In this document: piece after piece, positions 36,188 through 46,630 of the stretch | How the letters are laid out: each line of letters begins with the position of its first letter | Numbering within the stretch: the first letter of the stretch is position 1 | Origin: Pseudoluteimonas sp047602125 | GTDB taxonomy: Bacteria; Pseudomonadota; Gammaproteobacteria; Xanthomonadales; Xanthomonadaceae | Length of the DNA stretch: 64,000 nt | Assembly: GCA_047602125.1 (NCBI GenBank) | Contig: JASGIB010000001.1 | Location: 1,364,001 to 1,428,000, forward strand | Direction of reading: 5' to 3' | The notes under the pieces: generated by a model | Database searches by the model: none | Told to the model about the DNA's origin: nothing | The model's input: the letters and a program-made list of their open reading frames with translations, nothing else | Made by a program: the position numbers and the translations under genes

Positions 36188-39100
36188 ACTGGCGCGAACG
36201 CTACGCGTTTTATCGCCGCTACGGGCTGGATCCATTGCCCGAAGATGCGAGCGATGCGCAACGCGAGGCGCACATCGCGCAATTGCGCACACTGCGGCGC
36301 GCGCGCCAGCGCAAGGTCGCGCTGCGCAGCGGCCTCGGCACGCTCGTCGTCATCGTTGGCGTCGCGCTGCTCGCGTACTGGCTGCTGATGACGATCGCCG
36401 GCCGCGACGTGCTGCTGCGGCAGATCGTCGCGCGCCTGCCCGCCGGCAGCGAACTGACGTGGAAGCGCGCGCAGGGCCCGGCGTCGGGGCCGATGACCTT
36501 GCACGGCGTGCATTTCTCGATGCCGCGCCAGCGCGATCCCGACTGCGTGCCGACCAAGGCCGCGAGCTGCGCGATGGGCCGGATCGTGTTCGATGCCGAC
36601 ACCGTCGTCGTCGATCCGGCGATTCGGCCGTTGCTCGGCAAGCGCCTGCGCCTGGACGCGCTGGACGTGCGCGGCGCGACGCTCGACCTGCCGCGCAGCG
36701 ACAAGCCGTTCGAACTGCCGAAGTGGCCGGAACGTCCTGCCGAACATCGAACCGCCGCTGGCGCTGCAGGCACGCGCGATCCGCATCGACGATTTCAAGG
36801 TGTCGCAGGAAGGCGAAGCGCTGGTCGACATCCGCCAGGCGCGCGGCGGGCTGGATGCGTCGAGCGGGAAACTCCACGTCGAACGCCTGCGCGTGGACAG
36901 CGACCGCGGCATGTTCGCCCTGCACGGCGATTACGCGCCGCGCGACGATTACCGCAGCGACCTCGTCGCCACCGCGGTGCTGCCGGCACCGGCCGGTCGC
37001 ACCGCGCCGCGGCTCGGGCTGGTGGCGAAGGGCGATCTCTCGCGCATGGACGTCGCCATCGCCGGGCGCGTGCCGGCGCCGACGCGCGCCACGCTGACGC
37101 TGCGCGGCGACAAGGACGCGCCGGGCTGGCACCTGCGCGCGAACAGCACCGCGCTGGACCTGTCGTTGCTTGCGGGCAGCGGCGAGGCTTCGACCCCGCT
37201 CGCCTTCGACCTCCAGGCCGACGGCGTCGGCGGCAACGCGAACGTGCGCGGCAACGTGCAACAAGGCGATTTCCACGCCACGCTGCAGCCCTCGAAACTC
37301 GGCCTCGAAGACCGCCTGTTGCGCGCACGGCCGCTGGTGCTGGACGTGTTCGACGGCCGCGTCACCGCGAACGGTTTCGCCGACCTGCGCGATCCGGAAC
37401 ACGGTTCGATCAAGTTCGCGGTGAACGCGCGCGGCCTGCAATGGCACGGCGAAGACGGCGCGACGCAGGTGCGCGGCGATGCGGATTTCGGCCTCGCCGG
37501 CAAGCCCGAACTGTGGGCGGCGATCGGCAATGCGAAGCTGCAGCGCGGCGACCAGCACGCGGACCTGCGCCTCGACGGCATCGGCGACCGCGACGGCGTG
37601 CGCATTCGCGCGCTGCAGGCGACGATGCCGCAGGGCCGGCTGGATGCGACCGGCACGCTGGCCTGGAATCCGAACCTCGCGTGGAAGGCCGATGCGACGC
37701 TCGCCGGTTTCGATCCCGGTTATTTCGCGCCGGACTGGCCCGGCGCGATCGATGGCAAGCTGCAGGGCAACGGGCACATCCACGACGACGGTTCGCTGCT
37801 TGCGCACGTGGAGGCGAAACAACTCGGCGGCACGCTGCGCAAACGTGCCTTGTCCGGGCGCGCGACGCTGGACGTCGACGGCGATGCGTATTCCGGCGAT
37901 GTCGCGCTGGCGCTGGGACAGAGCCGGATCGACGCGAAGGGCAGGATCGCGGCGACCATGCAGGTCGATGCGAACGTCTCGCCGTTGCGGCTGGACGACC
38001 TGCTGCCGGACGGCCGCGGAACCCTGCGCGGCACGCTGTCCGTGCGCGGCGCGCGCAACGCACCGGACGTCACGGTCGACCTGGACGGCAGCGATCTCGC
38101 CTTCGGCGACTATCGCGCCGGACACCTCGTCGCCAGGGGACGACTGCCATGGCGCAACGGCGACGGCGCCTTGTCGCTGGATGCGCAGGGCCTGCAACTC
38201 GGCCTGCCGTTCGCCGAATTGCGCGCGAACCTGCGCGGCGCGGTCGAACGCCTGCGCTTCGATGCCGATGCGCGCGGCGACATCGGCGCGATCGCGCTCC
38301 AGGGCGATGCGAACAAAAGCGGCGCGCGCTGGCAGGGCACGCTGGCCGCGCTGCGCTTCGATCCGGCCAGGGGCGCGCAATGGACCCTGCAGCAGTCGGC
38401 GCGCTGGTCCTGGGATGGAAGCAGCGGCGCGCTGTCGCGTGCCTGCCTCGCCTCGAACGCCGGCGGCAACCTCTGTGCCGATGCCGACTGGCCGCGTCGT
38501 GGCCTGAACCTGCGCGGCGAACAATTGCCGCTGGCGCTGCTGGTGCCCTACCTGCCCGAACGCGAGGACGGCCGGCCGTGGCTGTTGAACGGCGAAGCGA
38601 ACCTCGATGCGCGCATCGCACCCGCGGGCAATGCCTGGCGCGGACAGGCGACGCTGTCCTCCGCGAACGGCGGCCTGCGCAACAGCACGCGCGCGCGGCG
38701 CGATTTCGTCGGCTATCGCGACCTCAAGCTCGACGCGACCTTCGATCCGCAGCGCATCGAGGCGAAGCTCGGCGCGCTGCTTCACGGCAATATGGGCAAC
38801 GACGACGGCCGCATCGACGCGCGCGTCGCGACCGGCTGGGACGATTTCGCGCCGCTCTCGGGCGAAGTGAAGGTGAACACCGACGAGCTGACGTGGATGG
38901 AGCTGTTCTCGCCGGACATCGTCGAACCGACCGGCAGGCTCGACGCCGACCTGCGCCTCGCCGGCACCCGCGCCGCGCCGGTCATCGGCGGCGAAGGCCA
39001 CCTGCAGGATTTCGCCACCGAATTGCCTGCGCTCGGCATCGCGCTCAGCGCGGGCGACCTGCGCATGCAGGCGCAGGCCGACGGCAACGCGCGCATCGTC

Positions 39101-40108
39101 GGTCAGGTGCGTTCGGGCGACGGAACCCTGCACGTCGACGGTACGCTGGGATGGCGCGACCAGGACACGCCGCTGGTGTTGAACCTGCGCGGCGACAACG
39201 TGCTCGTCGCGGAAACGCGGCAACTGCGCGCGGTCGCCAATCCCGACGTGGTGGTGCGTTATCGCGCCGGGCAAGCGCTGCAGGTCAGCGGCACGGTCGC
39301 GATTCCCGATGCCGACATCAACCTCGAGCACCTCGACGAAGGCGTTTCCGCATCGGAAGACGTGGTCGTGCTCGATCCGGTCGATCCGAAGCGCGAGCGT
39401 TCCAACCCGCTCGACCTCGACCTCGCGCTGGTGATGGGCGACGACGTGAACATCAAGGGCTTCGGCCTGGTCGGCACGCTCGGCGGCAGCCTCAAGGTGC
39501 GTGCGGTGCCGGGGCGCGAGATGCGCGGCCAGGGCGCGCTGGAAGTCGCCGGGCGCTACACCGCCTACGGGCAGAAGCTCGACATCACCCGCGGCCGGCT
39601 GCTGTGGTCGAACACGCCGGTCGGCGATCCCATCCTCGACGTGCGCGCCGAACGCGTGGTCGGCGACGTCACCGCGGGGATCAGGGTCGAAGGCCGCGCC
39701 TCCGCGCCGCGCGCGACGGTGTATTCGGATCCGGCGAAAAGCGATTCCGAGGCGCTGTCCTACCTCGCGCTCGGCCGCCCGCTCGACAGCCTCAGCGGCG
39801 ACGAGGCGCGCCAGCTCGGCGCGGCCAAGTCCGCGCTCAACGCCGGCACCGGGCTCATCGCCTCGGAACTCGGCGCGCGGCTGGGCCTCGACGATGCCGG
39901 CGTCACCCAATCGCGCGCGCTCGGCAGCGACGTGCTCAGCGTCGGCAAGTACCTCTCGCCGAAGCTCTACGTCGGTTACGGCGTGTCCCTGCTCGGCACC
40001 GGCCAGGTGATGATGCTGAAATACCTGCTACGCAAGGGCTTCGACATCCAGATCGAATCGAGCACGGTCGAAAACCGCGCCTCGGTCAACTGGCGCAAGG
40101 AAAAGTAG
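36184..40108 (+). pseudogene. tamB: TamB, interrupted by a single-base frameshift
   Basis: TamB is the inner-membrane-anchored, periplasm-spanning partner of TamA. The GTG start at 36184 (overlapping the tamA stop) opens a frame with a membrane anchor (LGTLVVIVGVALLAYWLLM) and the first TamB segment, up to PFELPKWPE. There the family sequence shifts to the next frame (VLPNIEPPLALQARAIRIDDF...), which runs uninterrupted to the DUF490 C-terminus (YLSPKLYVGYGVSLLGTGQ) at 40108. Removing one C near 36733 joins both parts into 1307 residues. The mutation may be real or a sequencing error; the good preservation on both sides favours an error or a very recent event. Confidence 0.88.
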
Positions 40109-40184
40109 CGGCGCCCACCCCGACAACGCTCCGGCGGCGTGTGCCAAACTTCCCGCCGATGCGCATACGCCCGGGGAAGGCGCC

Positions 40185-40748
40185 ATGTCGGTCGAGCCGC
40201 AATCGCCCGAAGTCACCGTCCTGCTGGCGCGCGCGCGCGCCGGCGACACGCAGGCGCTCGGCGCCGCGTATTCGGCGATCTACGAGGAACTCAAGCGCGC
40301 GGCGCGCCTGCAGTTGCGGCGCGGGCGCGATGCCTTCCAGACCACGGCACTGGTCCACGAGGCCTACCTCAAGCTCGCCGGCGCCGCGCAACTGACCGCG
40401 ACCGATCGCAACCACCTGCTGGCATTGGCGGCGCGGGCGATGCGCCAGGTGCTGGTGGACGACGCGCGGGCGCGCAAGGCGGACAAGCGCGGCAGCGGCC
40501 TGGAGCCCCTCACCCTTGGCGCGGCGCCGGGCGACGGCGGGCAGGCGGTGGTCGAGGTGCTGGCGCTGGACGAATTGCTGCAGTCGCTGCATGCCGCCGA
40601 CGAGCGCGCCGCGCAGATCGTCGAACTGCGTTACTTCGGCGGCTATTCGGAAACCGAGATCGCGGGGATGCTCGGCATCAGCGAACGCACCCTGCGCCGC
40701 GACTGGCGCAAGGCGCGCGCCTTCCTGCTGGCGGAAATGAACGCGTGA
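40185..40748 (+). CDS. ECF-type sigma factor, second kinase-linked copy
   Basis: A 187-residue paralogue of the sigma factor at 9013-9576, of identical length. Shared blocks include TTALVHEAYLKLAG, QIVELRYFGGYSETEIAGML and a helix-turn-helix ending RTLRRDWRKAR. ATG at 40185 with GGGGAAGG upstream. The stop codon overlaps the kinase GTG (GTGA at 40745), so both are translated together. Like its paralogue it lacks a nearby anti-sigma gene. Confidence 0.9.
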   Translation: MSVEPQSPEVTVLLARARAGDTQALGAAYSAIYEELKRAARLQLRRGRDAFQTTALVHEAYLKLAGAAQLTATDRNHLLALAARAMRQVLVDDARARKADKRGSGLEPLTLGAAPGDGGQAVVEVLALDELLQSLHAADERAAQIVELRYFGGYSETEIAGMLGISERTLRRDWRKARAFLLAEMNA

Positions 40749-43627
40749 GCGACGCCGCGGGCGAACGGCGCAGGCGCGCGCTCGCGATCTTCGACGAAAT
40801 CGCCGACCTGCCCGCGGCGGAGCGCGAAGCGCGGCTGCTCGAATGCTGCGCCGGCGACGATGCGCTGCAGGCGCAGGTCCGCGCGCTGCTCGCCGCCGAC
40901 GCCACCGATTCCGAGCCCTTCCGCGGCAACGCCAACAGCTGGGGCGAAGCGCTGGCGAACGATGGCGGCGATGCGCAGGACCGCATGCTCGGCCGCAACG
41001 TCGGCGCATGGAAGATCGTCGGCATCGTCGGCCGCGGTGGCATGGGCGCGGTGTACGCGGTCGAGCGCAGCGACGGCGCCTACGCGCAGCGCGCGGCGCT
41101 CAAGCTGATCCGCGCCAGCGCCGATTCGGCCGCTTCGCGCGAACGCTTCCTGCGCGAACGCCAGATCCTCGCGCAATTGCAGCACCCGAACATCGCCACC
41201 CTGCTCGATGGCGGCATCAGCGCCGAGGGCGAACCGTACTTCGTGATGGAACTGGTCGACGGCGTGCCGATCGACCGCTGGTGCGACGAACGCGGCCTGG
41301 GCCTGCGCGAACGGATCCTGTTGTTCCTGCAGGCGCTGGATGCGGTGCGCTTCGCCCATCGCAACCTGGTCGTGCACCGCGACCTCAAGCCTTCCAACCT
41401 GCTGGTCGACGCGGACGGCCGGGTAAAGCTGCTCGACTTCGGCATCGCCAAGCAGCTCGTGGACGCGGACGCCACCGCGACGATGGATCGCGCGCTGACC
41501 TTCGCCTATGCCTCGCCCGAGCAGCTGCACGACGCGCCGATCACCACCGCCTCGGACATTTGGCAACTCGGCGTGATCCTGCATCGATTGCTGTCGGGCA
41601 CGCATCCGTTCGGGTTGGACCATGGCACGCCGGTCGCGAAGCAGCTGCAGCGACTGGAACGCGAACCGGAACCGCTCATGCGTTCGGCCGCGCAGGCCAG
41701 CGCGGAACAGGCCGCGCGACGCGGCGGCCTGACCCCGGAATCCCTGTCGCGGGCCTTGCGCGGCAACCTCGCGGAAATCGTGCACACCTGCCTGCGCCGC
41801 GACCCCGAGGTGCGCTACGCCTCGGCCGATGCGCTCGCCAACGACCTGCGCGCGTGGCTGGACAACCGCCCCATCGCCGCGGTGCGCCAGTCGCGCGGCG
41901 AACGCACGCGCCTGTGGCTGCGGCGCAATCGGGTGCTTGCCGCATCCGTCGCCGCGGTTTCGCTTGCCCTGCTCGCCGGCACCGGCGTCGCGCTGTGGCA
42001 AGCGTATGCGGCGCGCACGCAGGCACGCATCGCCCAGCGCGAGAACGCCAACGCCACCGCGGCGATGCGATTCATCACCGACACGTTCGCCGCGACCTCA
42101 CCCGAACAATCGCTGAAATCCGACGTGAGCGTGCTCCAGCTGGTCGGACATGCCCAAGCGGAGCTCGACAAGAACGCCGCGGTCGACCCGAAGGTGCGGC
42201 AGCCGATGCAGCGCATGCTCGGCCGCCTGTATTTCACCCTCGACGACGACAAGCACGCCGCGGAACTGCTCTCGGCGGGAACCCGCGGCGTGCAACCGCA
42301 CAGCCGCGCCGAAGCGCTGGCCCTGGCCGACGACCTGGTGGTCGAATCGATCGCGTTCGATGCGCTCGAGCGCTTTCCGGAAACGCTTGCCGCATCCGAC
42401 CGCGCGGCCGCCCTGCGCAAGCAGTTCGCGCCAGACGACCCGGAACAGCAACTGCGGTCGCTGGCCAACATCACCCTCGCCCACGTGCAGAAATTCGGAC
42501 TTCCGGCATGCCGCAAGCAGGCCGATGCGGCGCTGGCCCTGGCCAAGCGCATGCCGAACCCGCCGACCGACGTGGTGCTCCACCTCTATTCGCTGATCGG
42601 TGCCGGTGCGCGCATCGCCGACGATCGCGCGCGCATGCTGCAGGCCAGCGAAGAAGGCATCGCCTTCGCCGACAGGCACGGAATCGCGCCGGAATCCCCG
42701 ATGCGCATGGAATTGATGCGCAACCGCGCCGAAGCCCTGTACCAGCTCGGGCAATATCCGCAGGCCGAGGTCGCCGTGCGCCAGGCCATCACCGCCTCCG
42801 AAAAGACCGGCAGTGGCGGCGATACCCGGATCGGCATCTTCTATGGAATCCTGGCGAAGGCCCTGTCCGGGCAGGGTCGCTATCGCGAAGCGATGTCCGC
42901 ACACAAGGATGGCACCCGCCTGATGCCGCTGGCCGATCTCGGTCCGCGCAACAAATCCGTCAGCCTCGGCAACGAGGCCATGCTGCTGTACGCCGAGGGC
43001 GACTACGCCAAGGGCCTCGCGGCATCCACGAGCGCGGTCGAGACGCTGGACAAGGCCTACATCGCTCCGGGCGACGAGTTCAGGACGCCGGTGGAAGTGA
43101 AGCATGCCCGGCTGCTGCTGGCGAACGGGCGCACCGCGGAAGCGAAGTCCCTGCTCGACGCGCTGCTGCCGCGCGTGCGCGACGCGGAAGGCGTGGATTC
43201 CGAGAGCTATGCGCTGGTCGTGGAAACGATGGCGGAGGTCGCGCTGCGCGCCGGCAATGCCGCGGATGGACAGAAGTTCCTGGATGAAGCCCGTGCGCGC
43301 TACGCCAAGCGTGGATTGCCGCCGACGCATGTGAAGTTCGCGCAATACCTGCGCGAGGACGCCGCGCTCGCGCGCCTGCGCGGCGACCTTGCGGCCGCGG
43401 AAGCGAAGCAACGCGAAGCCGTCACGAAGCTGCAATCGGCGGGAAATCGCTTCGATGTCGCCGCCGCGCGCGCGGAACTGGCGGCGATCCGTTACGAGCG
43501 CGGCGACAAGACCGAGGCGCGCACCCTGCTCGTGCTCGCGCTGCCGGTGATGCGCGATTCGGTGCTGCCGCAACAAAAGGATCGCGCCGCCGCCGAATCG
43601 CTGGCGAAAACGCTCGGCCTGCGTTGA
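40745..43627 (+). CDS. Membrane Ser/Thr kinase with TPR-like C-terminus, second copy
   Basis: A 960-residue protein with the same architecture as the kinase at 9588-12386: a helical N-terminus, glycine loop GRGGMGAVY, AALKLI, HRDLKPSN (from residue 211), DFGIAK and YASPEQ, one membrane segment (about 397-419) and about 540 residues of TPR-like repeats. GTG start, four-base overlap with the sigma gene. The catalytic set is complete. The C-terminal domains of the two kinases differ clearly, suggesting different inputs. It converges on a lipoprotein gene with a gap of four bases. Confidence 0.9.
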   Translation: MSDAAGERRRRALAIFDEIADLPAAEREARLLECCAGDDALQAQVRALLAADATDSEPFRGNANSWGEALANDGGDAQDRMLGRNVGAWKIVGIVGRGGMGAVYAVERSDGAYAQRAALKLIRASADSAASRERFLRERQILAQLQHPNIATLLDGGISAEGEPYFVMELVDGVPIDRWCDERGLGLRERILLFLQALDAVRFAHRNLVVHRDLKPSNLLVDADGRVKLLDFGIAKQLVDADATATMDRALTFAYASPEQLHDAPITTASDIWQLGVILHRLLSGTHPFGLDHGTPVAKQLQRLEREPEPLMRSAAQASAEQAARRGGLTPESLSRALRGNLAEIVHTCLRRDPEVRYASADALANDLRAWLDNRPIAAVRQSRGERTRLWLRRNRVLAASVAAVSLALLAGTGVALWQAYAARTQARIAQRENANATAAMRFITDTFAATSPEQSLKSDVSVLQLVGHAQAELDKNAAVDPKVRQPMQRMLGRLYFTLDDDKHAAELLSAGTRGVQPHSRAEALALADDLVVESIAFDALERFPETLAASDRAAALRKQFAPDDPEQQLRSLANITLAHVQKFGLPACRKQADAALALAKRMPNPPTDVVLHLYSLIGAGARIADDRARMLQASEEGIAFADRHGIAPESPMRMELMRNRAEALYQLGQYPQAEVAVRQAITASEKTGSGGDTRIGIFYGILAKALSGQGRYREAMSAHKDGTRLMPLADLGPRNKSVSLGNEAMLLYAEGDYAKGLAASTSAVETLDKAYIAPGDEFRTPVEVKHARLLLANGRTAEAKSLLDALLPRVRDAEGVDSESYALVVETMAEVALRAGNAADGQKFLDEARARYAKRGLPPTHVKFAQYLREDAALARLRGDLAAAEAKQREAVTKLQSAGNRFDVAAARAELAAIRYERGDKTEARTLLVLALPVMRDSVLPQQKDRAAAESLAKTLGLR

Positions 43628-43631
43628 GCGG

Positions 43632-44210
43632 CTATTCGGCGCAGGCGTCGATCCGGGTCCAGGTGGACGAAAACGTCTGCTTCTTCGCCGCGGCGCATGC
43701 GGCCAGGCCCGAACCCTTGCCGCAGACCGCGGCACTGGCGCGAAAGGTACCGGTCATCCTGTCGGCGGGGCCGTCCAGCGCATAGTCGTAGGCGGTGTCG
43801 GCCATGCCCCCGCCACCGGCGAAATGCCAGGCCACCGTGCCGCCTTTGTCGCCGTCGGGCTTGAACGACATCATGACCATGCCGCCGCCGATCTTGCCCT
43901 TGAACGGCTGGGTGATGTCGCAGGCGGTGAAGGATTCGCCGTTGTCGAGGGTGATGCGGTACGCATGCGAAACCTGTGGCTGCGGCGTGACCATGCCGCC
44001 GCAACGCGGGCGCTTGTCGTTCTCGTCCGTGCGCGGTTCGTTGGTGCATTTCGCTTCGTCCGCCTGCGCCGCTGCGACGCTCGCGGGTGCGGGCATCGCC
44101 ACACTGGCAGGCGTCGTTACGGGCGCGACATCGGCCTGCGGTGCGGGCTTGGGCGAACACGCGGCCACGAGCAGCGACGCGAGCACGATGGAAAGCCGGA
44201 ACGTGTGCAT
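43632..44210 (-). CDS. Lipoprotein with conserved cysteines, paralogue A
   Basis: A 192-residue lipoprotein: signal MHTFRLSIVLASLLVAAC, then a Pro/Ala-rich linker (SPKPAPQADVAPV). The conserved core includes KCTNEPRTDENDKRPRCGGM, TACDITQPFKGKIGGGM, GTVAWHFAGGGGMADTA and TFSSTWTRIDAC. AGGA precedes the ATG at 44210. The core is shared with the gene immediately upstream (44237-44839), so the two arose by tandem duplication. The function is unknown; several cysteines suggest disulfides. Confidence 0.8.
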   Translation of the reverse strand: MHTFRLSIVLASLLVAACSPKPAPQADVAPVTTPASVAMPAPASVAAAQADEAKCTNEPRTDENDKRPRCGGMVTPQPQVSHAYRITLDNGESFTACDITQPFKGKIGGGMVMMSFKPDGDKGGTVAWHFAGGGGMADTAYDYALDGPADRMTGTFRASAAVCGKGSGLAACAAAKKQTFSSTWTRIDACAE

Positions 44211-44236
44211 CGGGATGTCCTGTCTTTCGTGGATGT

Positions 44237-44839
44237 TCATTGGCCGCAGTCCTCGATCCTGGTCCAGGTCGTCGAGAGGGTCCGTGGCGGCAGGCAGATG
44301 GTTCGCCCGCCGGCCTGGGCGCAAAGCTTGGTGCTGGCATACGTCGCGGTCATCCGTTCCTCGGGGCCGCTCAGCGTGTAGCTGCCCGACTGGGTGAAGG
44401 AGCCGCCGCCACCGGACACATGCATCTCGAAGGTGCCGCCCTTGTCGCTGCTCGGCGTGTGGGTGAGCGTGCCGCCGCAGAATTCGCCAGAGAAGGGCTT
44501 GGTGATGTCGCAGGTGGTGATCGGCTCGACATGGCATGCTCCGCCGCCGGTGTTCCTGCCGATGCCGGAGATGTCGATGCGATAGCCGCTCTTCTCCGCG
44601 GCGACCGGCGGATTGCCCATGCCGCCGCAACGCGGCCGCTTGTCGTTTTCGTCGATGCGTGGCTCGTTGGTGCATTTTTCGTCGCCTGCCTGCGCGACCG
44701 CGACGGACGCGGGCGCGGGCGGCGCAACACTGGCCGGCGGCGACGCGGGCGCGGCATCGGCCTGCGGCGCGGGTTTGGGCGAACACGCCGCCAGCGCCAG
44801 CAGGGCGAGCGGCAGGCAGGCTCGGAACAAGGCAGGCAT
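44237..44839 (-). CDS. Lipoprotein with conserved cysteines, paralogue B
   Basis: A 200-residue lipoprotein: signal MPALFRACLPLALLALAAC, linker SPKPAPQADAAPA and a core with KCTNEPRIDENDKRPRCGGM, TTCDITKPFSGEFCGGT, FEMHVSGGGGSFTQSG and LSTTWTRIEDC, matching paralogue A block by block. The start at 44839 has GGAAG seven bases upstream; the open frame continues to 44932 without a signal peptide. It is 26 bases upstream of paralogue A on the same strand and probably co-transcribed with it. Confidence 0.8.
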   Translation of the reverse strand: MPALFRACLPLALLALAACSPKPAPQADAAPASPPASVAPPAPASVAVAQAGDEKCTNEPRIDENDKRPRCGGMGNPPVAAEKSGYRIDISGIGRNTGGGACHVEPITTCDITKPFSGEFCGGTLTHTPSSDKGGTFEMHVSGGGGSFTQSGSYTLSGPEERMTATYASTKLCAQAGGRTICLPPRTLSTTWTRIEDCGQ

Positions 44840-44932
44840 GGCGGGCTTCCGGCTTGGGTTTCCTCCCCTAGCGGGAAAAGAGGCCGAAAGCGGACATGCC
44901 GAGGGCGGAAACCCGTCCAGCCAACGCGGCAA

Positions 44933-46210
44933 TCAATCGTTCGGCACGAACCGCGCGCCCTGCAGCTGCGTCAATGCGCCGTTGGTGTCGGTCCAGACGA
45001 TGTAGGCGCTGCCGTCGCGCAGCGCGAGCTTGGGATACCCGCTGGCGCCGCCGCGCACCTTGAGCGTCGCCACCTTCACCCGCTCGCGTTCCTTCGACAG
45101 GTCCGGGGCCAGCCGCGCCAGCCACAGCGAGGAGCCGCCGAATTCCTCGCGCAGCCACAAGGCCCAGGCATTGTCGCCATCGAGCGCGACCGCGACGCGG
45201 CCATCGACCTGCTTGCCGCGTTCGAGCACCAGCGGCTCGCCGAAACGCGCGCCGCCATCGGTACTACGCGCGAGCTGCACGCGCGGTTCGTCGTTCGCCG
45301 CGGTGAACCAGCCGAGGACGACATCATCGCCATTCGCGGCGATCGAAGGGCCGTTCACCGGGCATCCGGTCATGTGCCAGCCATCGGCATGCACCGGGCG
45401 CGGCGCGCTCCAGGCCTTGCCGTCGAACGCGACCGTGGCGATGTCGCGTATGTCGGCATCGGAACGATCGCGGTAGGCGACGACGATGCCCGCGCCGGTG
45501 CGTGCAACCGCGGTGGAACAGCAATCGCAGGTGCGCGCATCCACCACGGTTTCGTCCGCGCGTTGCAGGTCGGGCCCGAACGTCGCGGCGCGCAATGCGG
45601 TCGCGCCGCCGTGCGCGTGCCCGTCTTCGTGGTGCTCGCCGGAATCCCCGTCGTGTTCGTCTTCGCCGCCCGCATCGCGACCGTCGAGCCAGGCGATGCC
45701 GATGCGGTCGCCGCCCGTCGCCCACAACGCGGCGAAACCGTGTTCGGCCGCGACGTCGTCGGCGTTCACCGCGAGCGGGTCGCTCCAGTTCATGCCACCG
45801 CTGCGGGAGGTGCTCAGGCGCACGCCATAGCCGCCGCCCGCCTGGCGCTGCAGGTATTCCACCCACAGCGCGCGATCGTCGGCGATGGCGATGTGCGGCG
45901 TGTCCGCGCCGTTGGCGACGAAGGAATGGCCCACGGCGATCGTGAGCGGGCCTTCCCAGCGATCCTGCACGCCGTATTCGGCGTACTGCAGCAAGGTGCG
46001 CCGGCCGGATTCGGCGTTGAGCCAAAGCAGCGCCATGCGCCCGTTCGGGCCGGTGGCGAGATCCGGCGCCATGCTGCCCGGCGGCGCCGGCAGCGTCCAC
46101 GGCTGCAGCCCGGTCGCGACGAACTGCGACGCGGGCGCGGGAGCCTCGTGGTGGCAGGCGGCAAGGGCGGATGCGATGGCGAAAACGAATGGAAGGATGC
46201 GTGTCTTCAT
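44933..46210 (-). CDS. Beta-propeller (sialidase/BNR-like) lipoprotein
   Basis: A 425-residue lipoprotein: signal MKTRILPFVFAIASALAAC, then repeated propeller blades with Asp-box-like turns (STSRSGGMNWSDPL, RSTDGGARFGEPL, YRDRSDADIRDIATV). A cysteine cluster TCDCCS and a later GCPVNGPS are conserved-looking. A His/Asp/Glu-rich loop (EDEHDGDSGEHHEDGHAHGG, about residues 186-205) may bind metal. Whether it is a glycosidase or a binding or scaffold propeller cannot be told. It precedes the two cysteine lipoproteins by 93 bases on the same strand. Confidence 0.72.
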   Translation of the reverse strand: MKTRILPFVFAIASALAACHHEAPAPASQFVATGLQPWTLPAPPGSMAPDLATGPNGRMALLWLNAESGRRTLLQYAEYGVQDRWEGPLTIAVGHSFVANGADTPHIAIADDRALWVEYLQRQAGGGYGVRLSTSRSGGMNWSDPLAVNADDVAAEHGFAALWATGGDRIGIAWLDGRDAGGEDEHDGDSGEHHEDGHAHGGATALRAATFGPDLQRADETVVDARTCDCCSTAVARTGAGIVVAYRDRSDADIRDIATVAFDGKAWSAPRPVHADGWHMTGCPVNGPSIAANGDDVVLGWFTAANDEPRVQLARSTDGGARFGEPLVLERGKQVDGRVAVALDGDNAWALWLREEFGGSSLWLARLAPDLSKERERVKVATLKVRGGASGYPKLALRDGSAYIVWTDTNGALTQLQGARFVPND

Positions 46211-46248
46211 GCCGCGCAGCCTACTCCAGCCGGCGTAGGATGGCGCGC

Positions 46249-46623
46249 ATGTTCGTCACCGTCGCCCGGTTCGCCGATCCGCTCGAAGCGCACATCGCCT
46301 GCGGGCGCCTGCATGCCGAAGGCGTCGATGCGCACGTCGCCGACGCGCACATGGGGCTGGCGAACTGGGAATGGCGGTTGGCGGTCGGCGGCACCCGCGT
46401 GCTGGTGGACGAACGCGATGCCGAGTTCGCGCGCAATGTGATCCGCGACCTCGATGCCGGGCGCTACGCGCTGGACGCGGATTCGACGGACGAACCCCTG
46501 CACTCCCCGTACCGCGAGAGCTGGTCCAGCCGCTTCGCCTGGATCGCGCTGGTGCTGTTCAACATCCCGCTGCCGTGGCGGCGCAAGCCGCCGCGCGACG
46601 ACGAGGCCGTGCGCGGGATGTAG
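46249..46623 (+). CDS. DUF2007-type small protein
   Basis: A 124-residue protein beginning MFVTVARFADPLEAHIACGRLHAEGVDAHVAD, the typical start of DUF2007 proteins (ferredoxin-like fold, possibly signal-binding), followed by GGTRVLVDERDAEFARNVI and a basic Pro/Arg-rich tail after one hydrophobic stretch (FAWIALVLFNIPLPW). TAGGAT (46236-46241) lies seven bases before the ATG, consistent with a leaderless transcript. It converges on mnmG. Confidence 0.75.
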   Translation: MFVTVARFADPLEAHIACGRLHAEGVDAHVADAHMGLANWEWRLAVGGTRVLVDERDAEFARNVIRDLDAGRYALDADSTDEPLHSPYRESWSSRFAWIALVLFNIPLPWRRKPPRDDEAVRGM

Positions 46624-46630
46624 TCGCGAG

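Noticed and set aside
46171..46623. An upstream extended start for the DUF2007-type protein
   Set aside because: The extension lies opposite the start of the propeller lipoprotein and lacks the family's N-terminal sequence; the -10 box and family start favour 46249.
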